Assembly (NCBI GenBank): GCA_016710785.1
Contig: JADJUE010000009.1
Location: forward strand, 682,001-746,000
Reading direction: 5' to 3'
DNA: 64,000 nt
Source of the DNA: Candidatus Epilinea brevis
GTDB lineage: Bacteria; Chloroflexota; Anaerolineae; Epilineales; Epilineaceae
Part shown: positions 1 through 7,029 of the stretch, piece by piece
Position numbering within the stretch: position 1 is the stretch's first letter
Layout: every line of letters begins with the position of its first letter
Position numbers and translations under genes: made by a program
Notes under the pieces: generated by a model
Told to the model about the DNA's origin: nothing
The model's database searches: none
The model's input: only the letters and a program-made list of their open reading frames with translations

Positions 1-42
1 ACGGCGCCGACCGGAGACGCGACCGTAGAGGGTTCGGCATGA
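1..42 (+). CDS. 3' end of an unidentified upstream gene (partial)
   Basis: Frame 1 is open from the window edge and ends in TGA at 40-42, giving a 13-residue tail ending VEGSA. The stop overlaps the truB start as ATGA (39-42), the same coupling seen elsewhere in this window, so this is probably the end of a co-transcribed gene. In many bacteria truB follows rbfA or an nrnA-type DHH phosphoesterase gene, but too little is visible to choose. Confidence 0.5.
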   Translation, partial: TAPTGDATVEGSA

Positions 43-1121
43 GCGAGGACCAACCGGCCGTCGAGGCCCAGGACGAAGCGCCGCCGGAGCTGGCGCGCTG
101 GCAGCAGCGGCTGATCGAGGACCGCTCGGCCATCATCCCTTTGGTCCCGGTGGCGCCGGGGGCCAAGGAGACGGCGCCCAAAGGATTGACCGACCAGCCG
201 GCCAAGAGCGGCATCCTGGTCATCGACAAGCCCAAAGGCCGGACCAGCCATGATGTCGTGCAGGCCATCCGCCGCGCCAGCGGCGAGCGCCGCGTGGGCC
301 ATGCGGGAACCTTGGATCCGATGGCCACCGGCGTCTTGGTGCTGTGCATCGGATCCGCCACGCGGGTGGTGGACGAGATTCAGGCCTTGAGCAAGGTCTA
401 CGGCGCCGAGCTGCGCCTGGGCCAGGAGACCGACACGCAGGACGCCGAAGGCGTGGTGACGGCCGAGCATGACTGGCGCGGGGTCACCCGCGCGGCTGTA
501 GAGGCGGCCCTGGTCGCCTTTCGCGGCGACATCATGCAGGTGCCGCCGATGCACAGCGCCCTGCACCACGAGGGCAAACGGCTCTACGAGCTGGCCCGCG
601 AAGGCAAGGTGGTGGAGCGGGCGCCGCGGGCCCTCAGGGTGGACCGCCTGGACCTGGTGGCCTTCGAGCCGCCCTTCCTGCGCCTGGAGATGCAGGTGTC
701 CAAGGGCTTCTACGTGCGCAGTCTGGCCTTCGACCTGGGCCGGGCCCTGGGCTGCGGCGCGCATCTGTCGGGCCTGGTGCGGCTGGCGGTTGGGCAGTTC
801 AGGCTGGCAGAGGCCGAGCCGCTTCCCAAAGCGGTCGAAGCCTTCGTCGAAGGCTGGTGGCCGACCGTCATGCACCCCCTGGACGCGGCCTTGGAGCGCC
901 TGCCGGCCTTGATCATGGACGCCGACGGCGAGCGCGAGCTGCGCTTCGGGCGCCAGGTGCCGGCCGGCGAAGAGGGCCGCGGCATCCCCGGCATGGTGCG
1001 CGCCTACGGACCGGAAGGGCGCTTCATCGGCCTGGTGGAATGGGACGAAACCCACGAAGCCTGGCAGCCGTCGAAGATCTTCCCATCGGCGGCCGCGGCG
1101 CCCAAGGTGGACGGGAGCTGA
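39..1121 (+). CDS. truB: tRNA pseudouridine(55) synthase TruB
   Basis: Converts uridine 55 in the T-loop of most tRNAs to pseudouridine in the cytoplasm. The TruB fold starts at about residue 57 (GILVIDKPKGRTSHDVV), followed by the family motif GHAGTLDPMATGVL with the catalytic Asp at about residue 93; later YELAREGK and the KGFYVRSLAFDLG block also fit. The protein is 360 residues, longer than the usual roughly 300, because of an acidic/proline-rich leader of about 55 residues with no recognised domain. The ATG at 39 overlaps the previous stop as ATGA, which supports the long start. ribF follows almost directly, the usual truB-ribF order. Confidence 0.95.
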   Translation: MSEDQPAVEAQDEAPPELARWQQRLIEDRSAIIPLVPVAPGAKETAPKGLTDQPAKSGILVIDKPKGRTSHDVVQAIRRASGERRVGHAGTLDPMATGVLVLCIGSATRVVDEIQALSKVYGAELRLGQETDTQDAEGVVTAEHDWRGVTRAAVEAALVAFRGDIMQVPPMHSALHHEGKRLYELAREGKVVERAPRALRVDRLDLVAFEPPFLRLEMQVSKGFYVRSLAFDLGRALGCGAHLSGLVRLAVGQFRLAEAEPLPKAVEAFVEGWWPTVMHPLDAALERLPALIMDADGERELRFGRQVPAGEEGRGIPGMVRAYGPEGRFIGLVEWDETHEAWQPSKIFPSAAAAPKVDGS

Positions 1122-1123
1122 GC

Positions 1124-2023
1124 TTGGGCGTCGTGCTCACCCTGGGCAAGTTCGACGGCCTGCACCGGGGGCATCAGGACATCGTGCGGCGGGTGCTGGC
1201 CCGCGCGAAGGCCGACGGCTCCGAAGCCGTGGCCCTGGTCCTGCATCCGCATCCGGCGCTGGTGTTGGCCGGGATCACGGTGCCGGTCATCTCCTCGGCG
1301 GCTGACCGCCTGGCGGGCCTGCGGCGGCTGGGCATCGACCGGGCGGAGGTCCTCCCCTTCACGGCGGAGCTGGCGGCGCTGACGCCGGAGGTCTTCATCG
1401 CTCGACTGCGCGCGCGCTTTGACCTGCGGGCGATGGTGGTGGGACCGGACTTCGCCTTTGGGCGGGGGCGCAGCGGCAGCCTGGACGTGCTGCGAACCCT
1501 GGGACGCGAGGCGGGCTTCACGGTGGAGGTGGCGCCGGGGATGCAGGACGACGGCGAGCAGGTGTCCAGCGCCCGCATCCGTTCCCTCTTGACCACGGGC
1601 GACGTGGTGCGGGCGCGGCGGCTGATGGCCGCGCCCTTCAGCCTGGTGGGCACGGTGGTGCACGGCGCCAAGCGCGGCCGGCTGCTGGGCTACCCGACGG
1701 CCAATCTGGCGTTGATCGACGATTATGTCGTTCCGGCGAACGGGGTCTACGCGGTGCGCTGCTGGGTGGAGCGGGAGGGTCGCGAGGCCGGATCCTGGCA
1801 GGACGGCGCGGCCAACATCGGTGTGCGGCCGCAGTTCGACGCGGGGGCGCGGTCCATCGAGGTCTTCCTCTTGGACTTCGACGGCGATCTCTACGGCCGG
1901 ACGCTCAGGATGTCCTTCGTCGAGCGCCTCAGGGACGAGCTGCGCTTCGCGAGCGTGGAGGCATTGGTGGCGCAGATGGGCGAGGACGTGGCTCGGGCGC
2001 GAAGGGTGCTGGTGAAGAAATGA
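1124..2023 (+). CDS. ribF: Bifunctional riboflavin kinase / FAD synthetase RibF
   Basis: Phosphorylates riboflavin to FMN and adenylates FMN to FAD. The N-terminal nucleotidyl-transferase half shows LTLGKFDGLHRGHQ, the HxGH-type nucleotide site, and VGPDFAFGRGRSG; the C-terminal flavokinase half shows GYPTANLA and ANIGVRPQF. I place the start at TTG 1124: it sits two bases after the truB stop, has a GGGAG ribosome site six bases upstream, and gives 299 residues, the normal family length. An open frame continues further upstream inside truB but has no homology there. Translation is likely coupled to truB. Confidence 0.93.
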   Translation: MGVVLTLGKFDGLHRGHQDIVRRVLARAKADGSEAVALVLHPHPALVLAGITVPVISSAADRLAGLRRLGIDRAEVLPFTAELAALTPEVFIARLRARFDLRAMVVGPDFAFGRGRSGSLDVLRTLGREAGFTVEVAPGMQDDGEQVSSARIRSLLTTGDVVRARRLMAAPFSLVGTVVHGAKRGRLLGYPTANLALIDDYVVPANGVYAVRCWVEREGREAGSWQDGAANIGVRPQFDAGARSIEVFLLDFDGDLYGRTLRMSFVERLRDELRFASVEALVAQMGEDVARARRVLVKK

Positions 2024-2141
2024 AAATGTCGATATCCAACGTAGCGCGGGCATAGCCATGCACCGGAAAGGCCGTCGCTCCGATCACGACATAGCGAACG
2101 TCATGAGCGTTCCACGATCGCAGCAGGCTCTCGGTTTCCAT
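2019..2141 (-). pseudogene. Truncated nucleotidyltransferase (5' stump, about 41 codons)
   Basis: Reading from ATG 2141 the first 41 residues look like the N-terminus of a small nucleotidyltransferase of the MNT/AbiEii-like type: a helix (LLRSWNAHDVRYVVIGATAF), then HGYARATLDIDIFI, which carries the DxD metal-binding pair. The similarity ends at the ribF stop codon (2021-2023); beyond it the frame only reads ribF antisense. A functional enzyme needs at least another 100 residues, so this is a 3'-truncated remnant. It overlaps the end of the small gene 2101-2304, an arrangement I recall for small helical proteins paired with such enzymes. Family placement is from motif only. Confidence 0.6.
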
Positions 2142-2304
2142 GCCGTCGTAGTAACTCCACCATCTCCCGGGATCGCCGGAACATGAGATTGAATCGCTCT
2201 TGGACAGTCAAGGAGCGAAGGAACGCCAACTCGAAGGCCAACTCCAACTTCGGGTCTTCGTCTGTAACGACCAGTATGCCCTGGCGGGCCGAATCGTGTT
2301 CCAT
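2101..2304 (-). CDS. Small helical protein, likely former partner of the truncated nucleotidyltransferase
   Basis: A 67-residue, highly charged, predicted all-helical protein with the stretch ELAFELAFLRSLTVQERFNLM followed by RSREMVELLRRHG. Proteins with this look (an ELE/ELA stretch, LTxxERF, then a helix) are often encoded just upstream of, and overlapping, a nucleotidyltransferase gene, as here (41-base overlap). With the enzyme truncated, this gene is probably an orphan. No function can be assigned from the sequence alone; an antitoxin-like or regulatory role is an inference from the pairing. Confidence 0.55.
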   Translation of the reverse strand: MEHDSARQGILVVTDEDPKLELAFELAFLRSLTVQERFNLMFRRSREMVELLRRHGNREPAAIVERS

Positions 2305-2361
2305 GGCGTGGTCACTCCCGTCGTCATTCTAGCAGAAGGGTATCAGGTCGCCTCAAGCCAT

Positions 2362-5355
2362 TCACCGACAGCGCCGCCCCCAGTAATCCCCCGGATCGCA
2401 TGGAATGACCGCCGCGATGTCAAGGTAGATGGCCGTGAGCTGCGCCGGCTCGGGGGCGAAGAAGCTGCGGGACGGGTCGCCGGCGAGTTCGGCCAGGAAG
2501 ACCAGAGCCGCGTCGGCGCCGAGTCCGATGGTGTAGATGGCCACGCCCCGCTGCCGGGCCTGCGCGGCACTTGCCGCCGCCGAAGCCGGACCATCGAGCT
2601 GTTGCCCGTCGGAGAGAACGACCAGGACCGCGGCATTGCCCGCCCGGTGGTTCGGTCCTTCGAGCTCGGCCAGGGCCATCTCGATCCCGCGGTCGATGCG
2701 TGTGCCGGGCAGCGGCCGGATGCCGTCAAGCGCCGCGGTCACGGCCGCCGCGTCGCCGGTGAGGGGCGCGGCGAGGACGGCGTCACGGTTGAAGGCCACC
2801 ACCGCCACCTGGTCTTCGGGCAGGCGCATGGCCGCCACGAAAGCCGCGGCCGCCGCCTTGGCCGCCGCCAGCTTGGCCCCGGTCATGCTGGACGAGGCGT
2901 CGATCACCAGCACCACGTCGGCGTGGCGCCGCTTGGGGATGCTGCGCTCGCCGAGGATCAGGGGCAGGTAGACCGGGCGGGGCAAGGGCGTCGGCGTAGC
3001 GGTGGCGGTGGGCGGCGCGGTGGTGGCGGTATCGCGAACGGTCGGGGTCGCCGTGGCGGTCGCCGTGAGGGTGGCCGGCGCTGTTTCGGTGGGCGTCGGG
3101 GTGTCGGTGGCGAGCGGCGTGGCCGTCGGCCGCACCGCGATCGGCTGATGGTGCGTGTTGTTGGTCTCGTCGCATTCGCTGGCCTGGCCCTGACCCTTGC
3201 CGTCGTCATCGGCGACCACGGTGACCTCGGTCACGCCTACGGGCGCGTTGCGCCAGGCCACGCTCAGATCGTCCCAGGCCCCGGGATCGAGGCTGCGCGG
3301 CAGAAGCGCCGTGCCGATCAGCGTGCCGCCCGCCCCCGGGTCGCCGGCGTAGAAGGCCACCGGCAGGCCAGCCCCGGCAACCTGCGCGCCGCCGTTGCCG
3401 ATGCGGGCGCTGAGGGTGACCGCTCCGGCAAGCTCGGTGGACAGCAGCCGCGAGGCCGTGAGGTCGGGGGCGGCGAAGGGGTTGCCGGCCGGGGGCAGGT
3501 TGAGGCGGTAGGTGTTGTGGGTCAGCCAGCTGGGCGTCTCGATGGCCGGGATGCTGCCGTCATCGTTGATGTTGTCCACGTGGTAGCTGTGCTGGTTCCA
3601 GATGCGCCGCGTGGGCACCCAGCTGTCGTTGGCGTCGCCGTAGACGCGGACGCCGGGGGTTCCGGAGCCCAGCAGGTTGTTGGCCACCACCACGATCTCG
3701 GCGTTGCCGTCGCCGTCCACATCGACCACCAAGGGCATGTCGTAGGTGGTGCCGTCGGTGCGCGGCACCCACCACAGCACATGGCCGTCCACGCCGCGGT
3801 AGATGCGCAGGCGCTCCTCGTCCCCGTAGACCACCTCGGCCTGCCCGTCGCCCTCGAAGTCGAACACGGACGAACCGGTGCGGCTGGAACTGAAGTCCTG
3901 GGTGGTCTGGGTCCACTTGATGCGCCCGTTGGTCTCGATGATGGTGTAGGCCCGGCCACCGGCGACGCCGATCTCCGGCCGCCCGTCGCCATCCACATCG
4001 GCCACGGTCGGCGGCCCACCGGCACCCTTGAGGTTGCCGCCGGGCAGGGTGACCGGCCCCCACTTGGGCTTGCCATCATGTTCGAAGAGGAAGACCTGCC
4101 CATTGCTCACCAGCACGACCTCGGGATAGGGGTCGTCGTCGAAGTTGCCCAGGGCGTTGAAGCCGTCATTGGGCGCCTTGGCCGTCCAGTACACCTTGCC
4201 GTCGGCGCGGTAGGCCATCCGGCCGGCCACGATCTCGGGCCGGCCATCCATATCGAGATCGGCCACCAGCGACAGCGGCCCGGCGCCACCGTCGCCACAG
4301 CCGCGCGCTTTGGCCGGCGCGGTCCAGCGCATCTTACCGGTATGCTCCAGCACGGCGCAGCCCGCGATCACCTCGGGGACACCATCCGCGTCCAGATCAG
4401 CGAGGCTGGCCCCGCCCCAACGGATGTCGTTGGGCAGCGCCGGACTGCGCCACTTGAAGCTGCCGTCGTCTTCGAAGGCGATGAGGCTGTTGCCGCTTTC
4501 GTGCACGGCGATGATCTCGGGCCGGCCGTCGGCATCGATGTCGCCGACGGCCACGCTGCCGTCGCCGGCGACGTCGTAGGGTGCGGCGGTGACGGTGAAC
4601 AGCTCCTCGCCGGTGTCGCCGCGCAGGGCACGCAGGTGGCCGTTGGTCTCGTATTCGCTGTTGGAATAGGTGGAGAAGACGAGGTCCGGCACGCCGTTGC
4701 CGTCGAGGTCGATGACGGCGGGGGTCATCATGACCTGCCGTGAACCAGCGGCCTCCGTGCCGCCGGTCCACTCCCATTCCAGCACGGGGTTGAAATCGCC
4801 GACGGCAGGCCGGTAGGCGCAGGCCTGGCCGGAATCGGCCAGGTTGTTGCCCTCTTCGGACTCGGCCACCGCGTCGGTGCTGTCGGCCATGGCGTAGACG
4901 AGGTCATCGCGGAAGCGCACGCTTCCCTGCAGCTTCTGGGTCACGGTGACGGTGCTCTCGGCATCCAGGGCCGCCACGTCGCTTTGGCCGAGCACCGTGT
5001 CGGTGCCGGGGCTGAGCTGTTGGTCGCCGTCGTCGTCGGAGAAGAAGGTCACACGGAAGGGCGAACCGGTGGGCGCATCGCCGCGGTTGACGATGTTGGC
5101 CGTCAGCGAGCCGTCGACGACCAGGTTCTGCCAGTCGCCCGCGACACCGCCGTGGCTGACGCGGCTGACGGCCAGATCGGGGCTGCCGGCCAGGGGACCG
5201 GAGGTGGCGTGGCGGAGTGTTCTGAGCTCCCGACCCTTCGCCGGCATCAAGCGCAGCGTGGCCAGGAGGACGCCGAGCAGAGCGATCGAGGCGAGCGCGG
5301 TGGAGGCGCGTGCGACGACGGGCGCGGAGAGGGGCCGGATCAGCGGAAGGCGCAT
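2362..5355 (-). CDS. Large exported protein: CARDB - FG-GAP repeats - CARDB - Thr/Pro linker - vWA domain
   Basis: A 997-residue exported protein. Residues 15-37 form a signal/anchor segment. A CARDB-like adhesion domain follows (about 60-185). Seven or so FG-GAP/VCBS-type repeats with Ca-binding DxDxDGxxD loops (VDVDGDGRPEI, ADLDADGVPEV, GDIDADGRPEI) cover about 195-600 and probably form a beta-propeller. A second CARDB-like domain follows (about 620-740), then a Thr/Pro linker and a VYLPLIL motif near 795. From about 810 there is a von Willebrand A domain with an intact MIDAS: DASSSM, the Thr in LPGTRIDRG, and LSDGQQ. Expected role: Ca/Mg-dependent surface adhesion. In this protein style the LPLIL motif usually lies near the C-terminus, so a vWA domain after it is unusual. 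Confidence 0.88.
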   Translation of the reverse strand: MRLPLIRPLSAPVVARASTALASIALLGVLLATLRLMPAKGRELRTLRHATSGPLAGSPDLAVSRVSHGGVAGDWQNLVVDGSLTANIVNRGDAPTGSPFRVTFFSDDDGDQQLSPGTDTVLGQSDVAALDAESTVTVTQKLQGSVRFRDDLVYAMADSTDAVAESEEGNNLADSGQACAYRPAVGDFNPVLEWEWTGGTEAAGSRQVMMTPAVIDLDGNGVPDLVFSTYSNSEYETNGHLRALRGDTGEELFTVTAAPYDVAGDGSVAVGDIDADGRPEIIAVHESGNSLIAFEDDGSFKWRSPALPNDIRWGGASLADLDADGVPEVIAGCAVLEHTGKMRWTAPAKARGCGDGGAGPLSLVADLDMDGRPEIVAGRMAYRADGKVYWTAKAPNDGFNALGNFDDDPYPEVVLVSNGQVFLFEHDGKPKWGPVTLPGGNLKGAGGPPTVADVDGDGRPEIGVAGGRAYTIIETNGRIKWTQTTQDFSSSRTGSSVFDFEGDGQAEVVYGDEERLRIYRGVDGHVLWWVPRTDGTTYDMPLVVDVDGDGNAEIVVVANNLLGSGTPGVRVYGDANDSWVPTRRIWNQHSYHVDNINDDGSIPAIETPSWLTHNTYRLNLPPAGNPFAAPDLTASRLLSTELAGAVTLSARIGNGGAQVAGAGLPVAFYAGDPGAGGTLIGTALLPRSLDPGAWDDLSVAWRNAPVGVTEVTVVADDDGKGQGQASECDETNNTHHQPIAVRPTATPLATDTPTPTETAPATLTATATATPTVRDTATTAPPTATATPTPLPRPVYLPLILGERSIPKRRHADVVLVIDASSSMTGAKLAAAKAAAAAFVAAMRLPEDQVAVVAFNRDAVLAAPLTGDAAAVTAALDGIRPLPGTRIDRGIEMALAELEGPNHRAGNAAVLVVLSDGQQLDGPASAAASAAQARQRGVAIYTIGLGADAALVFLAELAGDPSRSFFAPEPAQLTAIYLDIAAVIPCDPGDYWGRRCR

Positions 5356-5639
5356 GGGGATGGCTTTCGGGCGGGCGGACCACGGGCCGCAGCGTCGCTG
5401 TGGGCGGGGTGAGCTGGGTGGATAGGACGTAGGACGATCGTATCACGCTGGGGTCGGGGCGGCAATCGCCATTGGGATGGGGGAGGAGGATGTCGCGCCT
5501 TGCCTGACCGCGGGGGCAGCGCTGCAAGGGCCCGTGTGATCCGATGCAGATGCTTGCGCTGATCCACGAGTCGAAGGTGATCGACACGTCCTGAAGCACC
5601 TGCTGACCGGGACCTGCAGGGTCGCTATCGAACCCAGGA
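5356..5639. other. Intergenic stretch between the vWA protein and the mazF-like gene
   Basis: No convincing gene in 284 bases. It must hold the promoter of the minus-strand vWA protein. A GATACGAT stretch on the minus strand near 5435-5450 is a possible -10 element but has no clear -35. Both flanking genes are on the minus strand. Confidence 0.3.
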
Positions 5640-5993
5640 TCACAGGCCCAGGCTGACCCGCATGCAGGCGTCCAGGGCCACGAGATCACGGGCGGGTAAC
5701 CTGCCGATGCGGCGAATCACGAGCGACTGCGGTACCGTGAGGATGGTGCCGGCAAGGATGACGGAGGGCCGGTCCAGTCCGGCTACACCCGCAGCCAGGC
5801 GGTGATTGACCGGGTAGTCCTGCTCCGGCACCCTGCTCGAGATGGGCACGATGATCACGTTGGCGCTGAAACGGTTGCCAATGTCGTTCTGCACGACCAC
5901 GGCCGGACGGACCTTTTGCTGGGCAAAGTCGGTGACCAGGGGCAAGGGCAACAACACGACGTCTCCGCGCCGAAATGGGTCTTGATCAGTCAT
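5640..5993 (-). CDS. MazF/PemK-type endoribonuclease toxin
   Basis: A 117-residue protein of the PemK/MazF family, sequence-specific mRNA interferases. The family landmarks are visible: RRGDVVLLPLPLVTDFAQQKVRPAVVVQN at the N-terminus (the RP of KVRPAVV carries the catalytic Arg) and the IIVPISSR strand with the conserved Ser pair. I chose ATG 5993 because it overlaps the antitoxin stop by 8 bases and opens directly at the domain; a longer frame upstream reads the antitoxin gene out of frame. With the RHH gene just upstream it forms a complete toxin-antitoxin pair. Both genes look intact. Confidence 0.88.
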   Translation of the reverse strand: MTDQDPFRRGDVVLLPLPLVTDFAQQKVRPAVVVQNDIGNRFSANVIIVPISSRVPEQDYPVNHRLAAGVAGLDRPSVILAGTILTVPQSLVIRRIGRLPARDLVALDACMRVSLGL

Positions 5994-6243
5994 CCCAGGA
6001 CCAGGCCCGTCCGGCGGCTGCATCTTGGCCGCCGAGGGTCGGCCGCAAGTCGGTGGATGGATCCTCGTTGGTCCGTTGGTAGGCCTCGGCCAGCAAGCGC
6101 TCGAAGCTGGCCTGCCGCAGCCGTTCGATGCGCTCCTGTACCGCTCGGCGCACGAACTCGCTACGGTTCTCAGTCGCAGCCTTGGCTGCCTCATCCAAGG
6201 CCTGGCGCAGGCTCTCCGGTATCGTCAGCATTACCCGTTCCAT
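5986..6243 (-). CDS. Ribbon-helix-helix (CopG-type) antitoxin
   Basis: An 85-residue protein opening MERVMLTIPESLRQALDEAA and then NRSEFVRRAVQERIERL, the classic beta-strand plus two helices of ribbon-helix-helix DNA-binding antitoxins. The C-terminal acidic tail (GRAWSWDD) is the part that usually wraps the toxin. It lies first in the operon and overlaps the MazF-like gene by 8 bases, so it should neutralise that toxin and repress its own promoter between 6244 and about 6300, where a TATACT hexamer is visible on the minus strand. Confidence 0.88.
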   Translation of the reverse strand: MERVMLTIPESLRQALDEAAKAATENRSEFVRRAVQERIERLRQASFERLLAEAYQRTNEDPSTDLRPTLGGQDAAAGRAWSWDD

Positions 6244-6495
6244 ACGCAGGACCTCTCTCGCGATGTATCATGCCGAGCCAGGAGTATAGATGTTTGGTTG
6301 GCGGTCAGCAATACCGGTGGCGACGGCCGGGTCACTGTGAACCGGCACCCGATCTGCCGCTGAGTTGACCCGGGCCTTGTTCCCTGCGCTCAACACCTGC
6401 TGATGTCCCGGCCGCTTCCCGAATAGTGCGAGCATGGCGGCCATCCGCCCACCCACTTCGGTCGTCGGTCGCCGGTCCTGCTGCCAAGGTCGCCC

Positions 6496-6524
6496 TTGGA
6501 ACCACCCACAGGCAGTGGTATGCT
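6496..6524 (+). promoter_or_regulatory. Sigma70-type promoter for the AbrB-type antitoxin
   Basis: TTGGAA (6496-6501), 17-base spacer, TATGCT (6519-6524) with TGG just upstream of the -10. It lies 20 bases before ATG 6545. Identified by eye from consensus similarity and spacing. The rest of the 6244-6495 spacer between this and the divergent antitoxin gene shows no gene I can support. Confidence 0.6.
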
Positions 6525-6526
6525 GC

Positions 6527-6547
6527 CATGGTAGGAGTTCTACCATG
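6527..6547 (+). promoter_or_regulatory. Perfect inverted repeat over the ribosome site and start codon: candidate operator or hairpin
   Basis: CATGGTAG, five bases GAGTT, CTACCATG: a perfect 8-base inverted repeat whose right arm ends in the start codon of the AbrB-type gene and which encloses its AGGAG ribosome site. It could be the site for autorepression by the AbrB dimer, or an RNA hairpin that limits translation. It directly follows the -10 element. Confidence 0.55.
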
Positions 6548-6832
6548 AGAATCACCATCGATGGCGCTGGCCGCCTGGTCCTGCCAAAGTCGATTCGCGA
6601 ATCCGCCGGGCTCTACGCCGGGGCGGAGATCGAAGTCAACCTGCGCGATGGCGACGTCATCGAACTGCATCCGGCCCCACGCAGTGTCCGCGTTGAGAAG
6701 CGCGGTCACTTGTATGTAGGCGTGCCCGTCGATGCAAGCCCGGAGTTGAGCGAGGAGGTGGTTCAGGCAACCCTCGACACGCTTCGAAGCGAACGTCTGC
6801 TCGATCAGTGGGGCGTGGATTCGAAACCATGA
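6545..6832 (+). CDS. AbrB/MazE-type swapped-hairpin antitoxin
   Basis: A 95-residue protein opening MRITIDGAGRLVLPKSIRESAGLYAGAEIEV, the AbrB/SpoVT swapped-hairpin DNA-binding fold used by many VapB-type antitoxins. The C-terminal half (SPELSEEVVQATLDTLRSERL) would be the toxin-binding tail. ATG 6545 has an AGGAG site seven bases upstream and a good promoter; the frame is open further upstream but without homology. Its stop overlaps a PIN-toxin start as ATGA (6829-6832), the usual VapBC coupling, but that toxin is truncated, so this antitoxin is now an orphan. Confidence 0.85.
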   Translation: MRITIDGAGRLVLPKSIRESAGLYAGAEIEVNLRDGDVIELHPAPRSVRVEKRGHLYVGVPVDASPELSEEVVQATLDTLRSERLLDQWGVDSKP

Positions 6833-6945
6833 CCAGCGCCCTCGACACCAACGTCATCGTCGCTGGGCTGTTGACCTGGCATGAGCATCATCGAGCGGCT
6901 GCAGCGGCCATCGAAGCCGCAATCGCATCCACGAGAGCGCTTTCC
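6829..6945 (+). pseudogene. Truncated PIN-domain (VapC) toxin
   Basis: Starting at ATG 6829, coupled by ATGA overlap to the antitoxin, the frame reads MTSALDTNVIVAGLLTWHEH and then HRAAAAAIEAA. This is the start of a PIN RNase, with the first catalytic Asp in LDTN. Similarity fades after about 35-39 residues, whereas PIN toxins are about 130 residues with acidic residues further on. The frame does not stop: it runs in frame through unrelated sequence into the lipoprotein at 7030, so a deletion or insertion has removed the rest of the toxin. Confidence 0.75.
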
Positions 6946-7029
6946 GCTGTCCTACTAGTGGGTCACTTAGCTTGGACTGCGGGAGTACTTGCCCCCAGCT
7001 GTACCAGCCCAATCGACGAGGAAGTTGAC

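Noticed and set aside
857..1123. An N-terminal extension of ribF beginning inside truB
   Set aside because: The extra residues are truB read out of frame (Arg/Gly-rich). TTG 1124 has its own ribosome site and gives the normal length.
2200..4743. An 847-codon open frame on the plus strand
   Set aside because: It lies opposite the vWA/FG-GAP gene; its translation is low-complexity (HG/GR/RR rich) with no domain, while the minus strand shows clear repeats and motifs. GC-rich antisense frames often stay open.
5585..5610. TCCTGAAGCACCTGCT shared with the vWA fragment area (near 8962)
   Set aside because: Sixteen identical bases without extension on either side; the translated contexts differ, so it is most likely chance.
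5994..6194. A longer start for the MazF-like toxin
   Set aside because: The upstream residues are the antitoxin gene in another frame; ATG 5993 opens at the domain and overlaps the antitoxin stop as usual.
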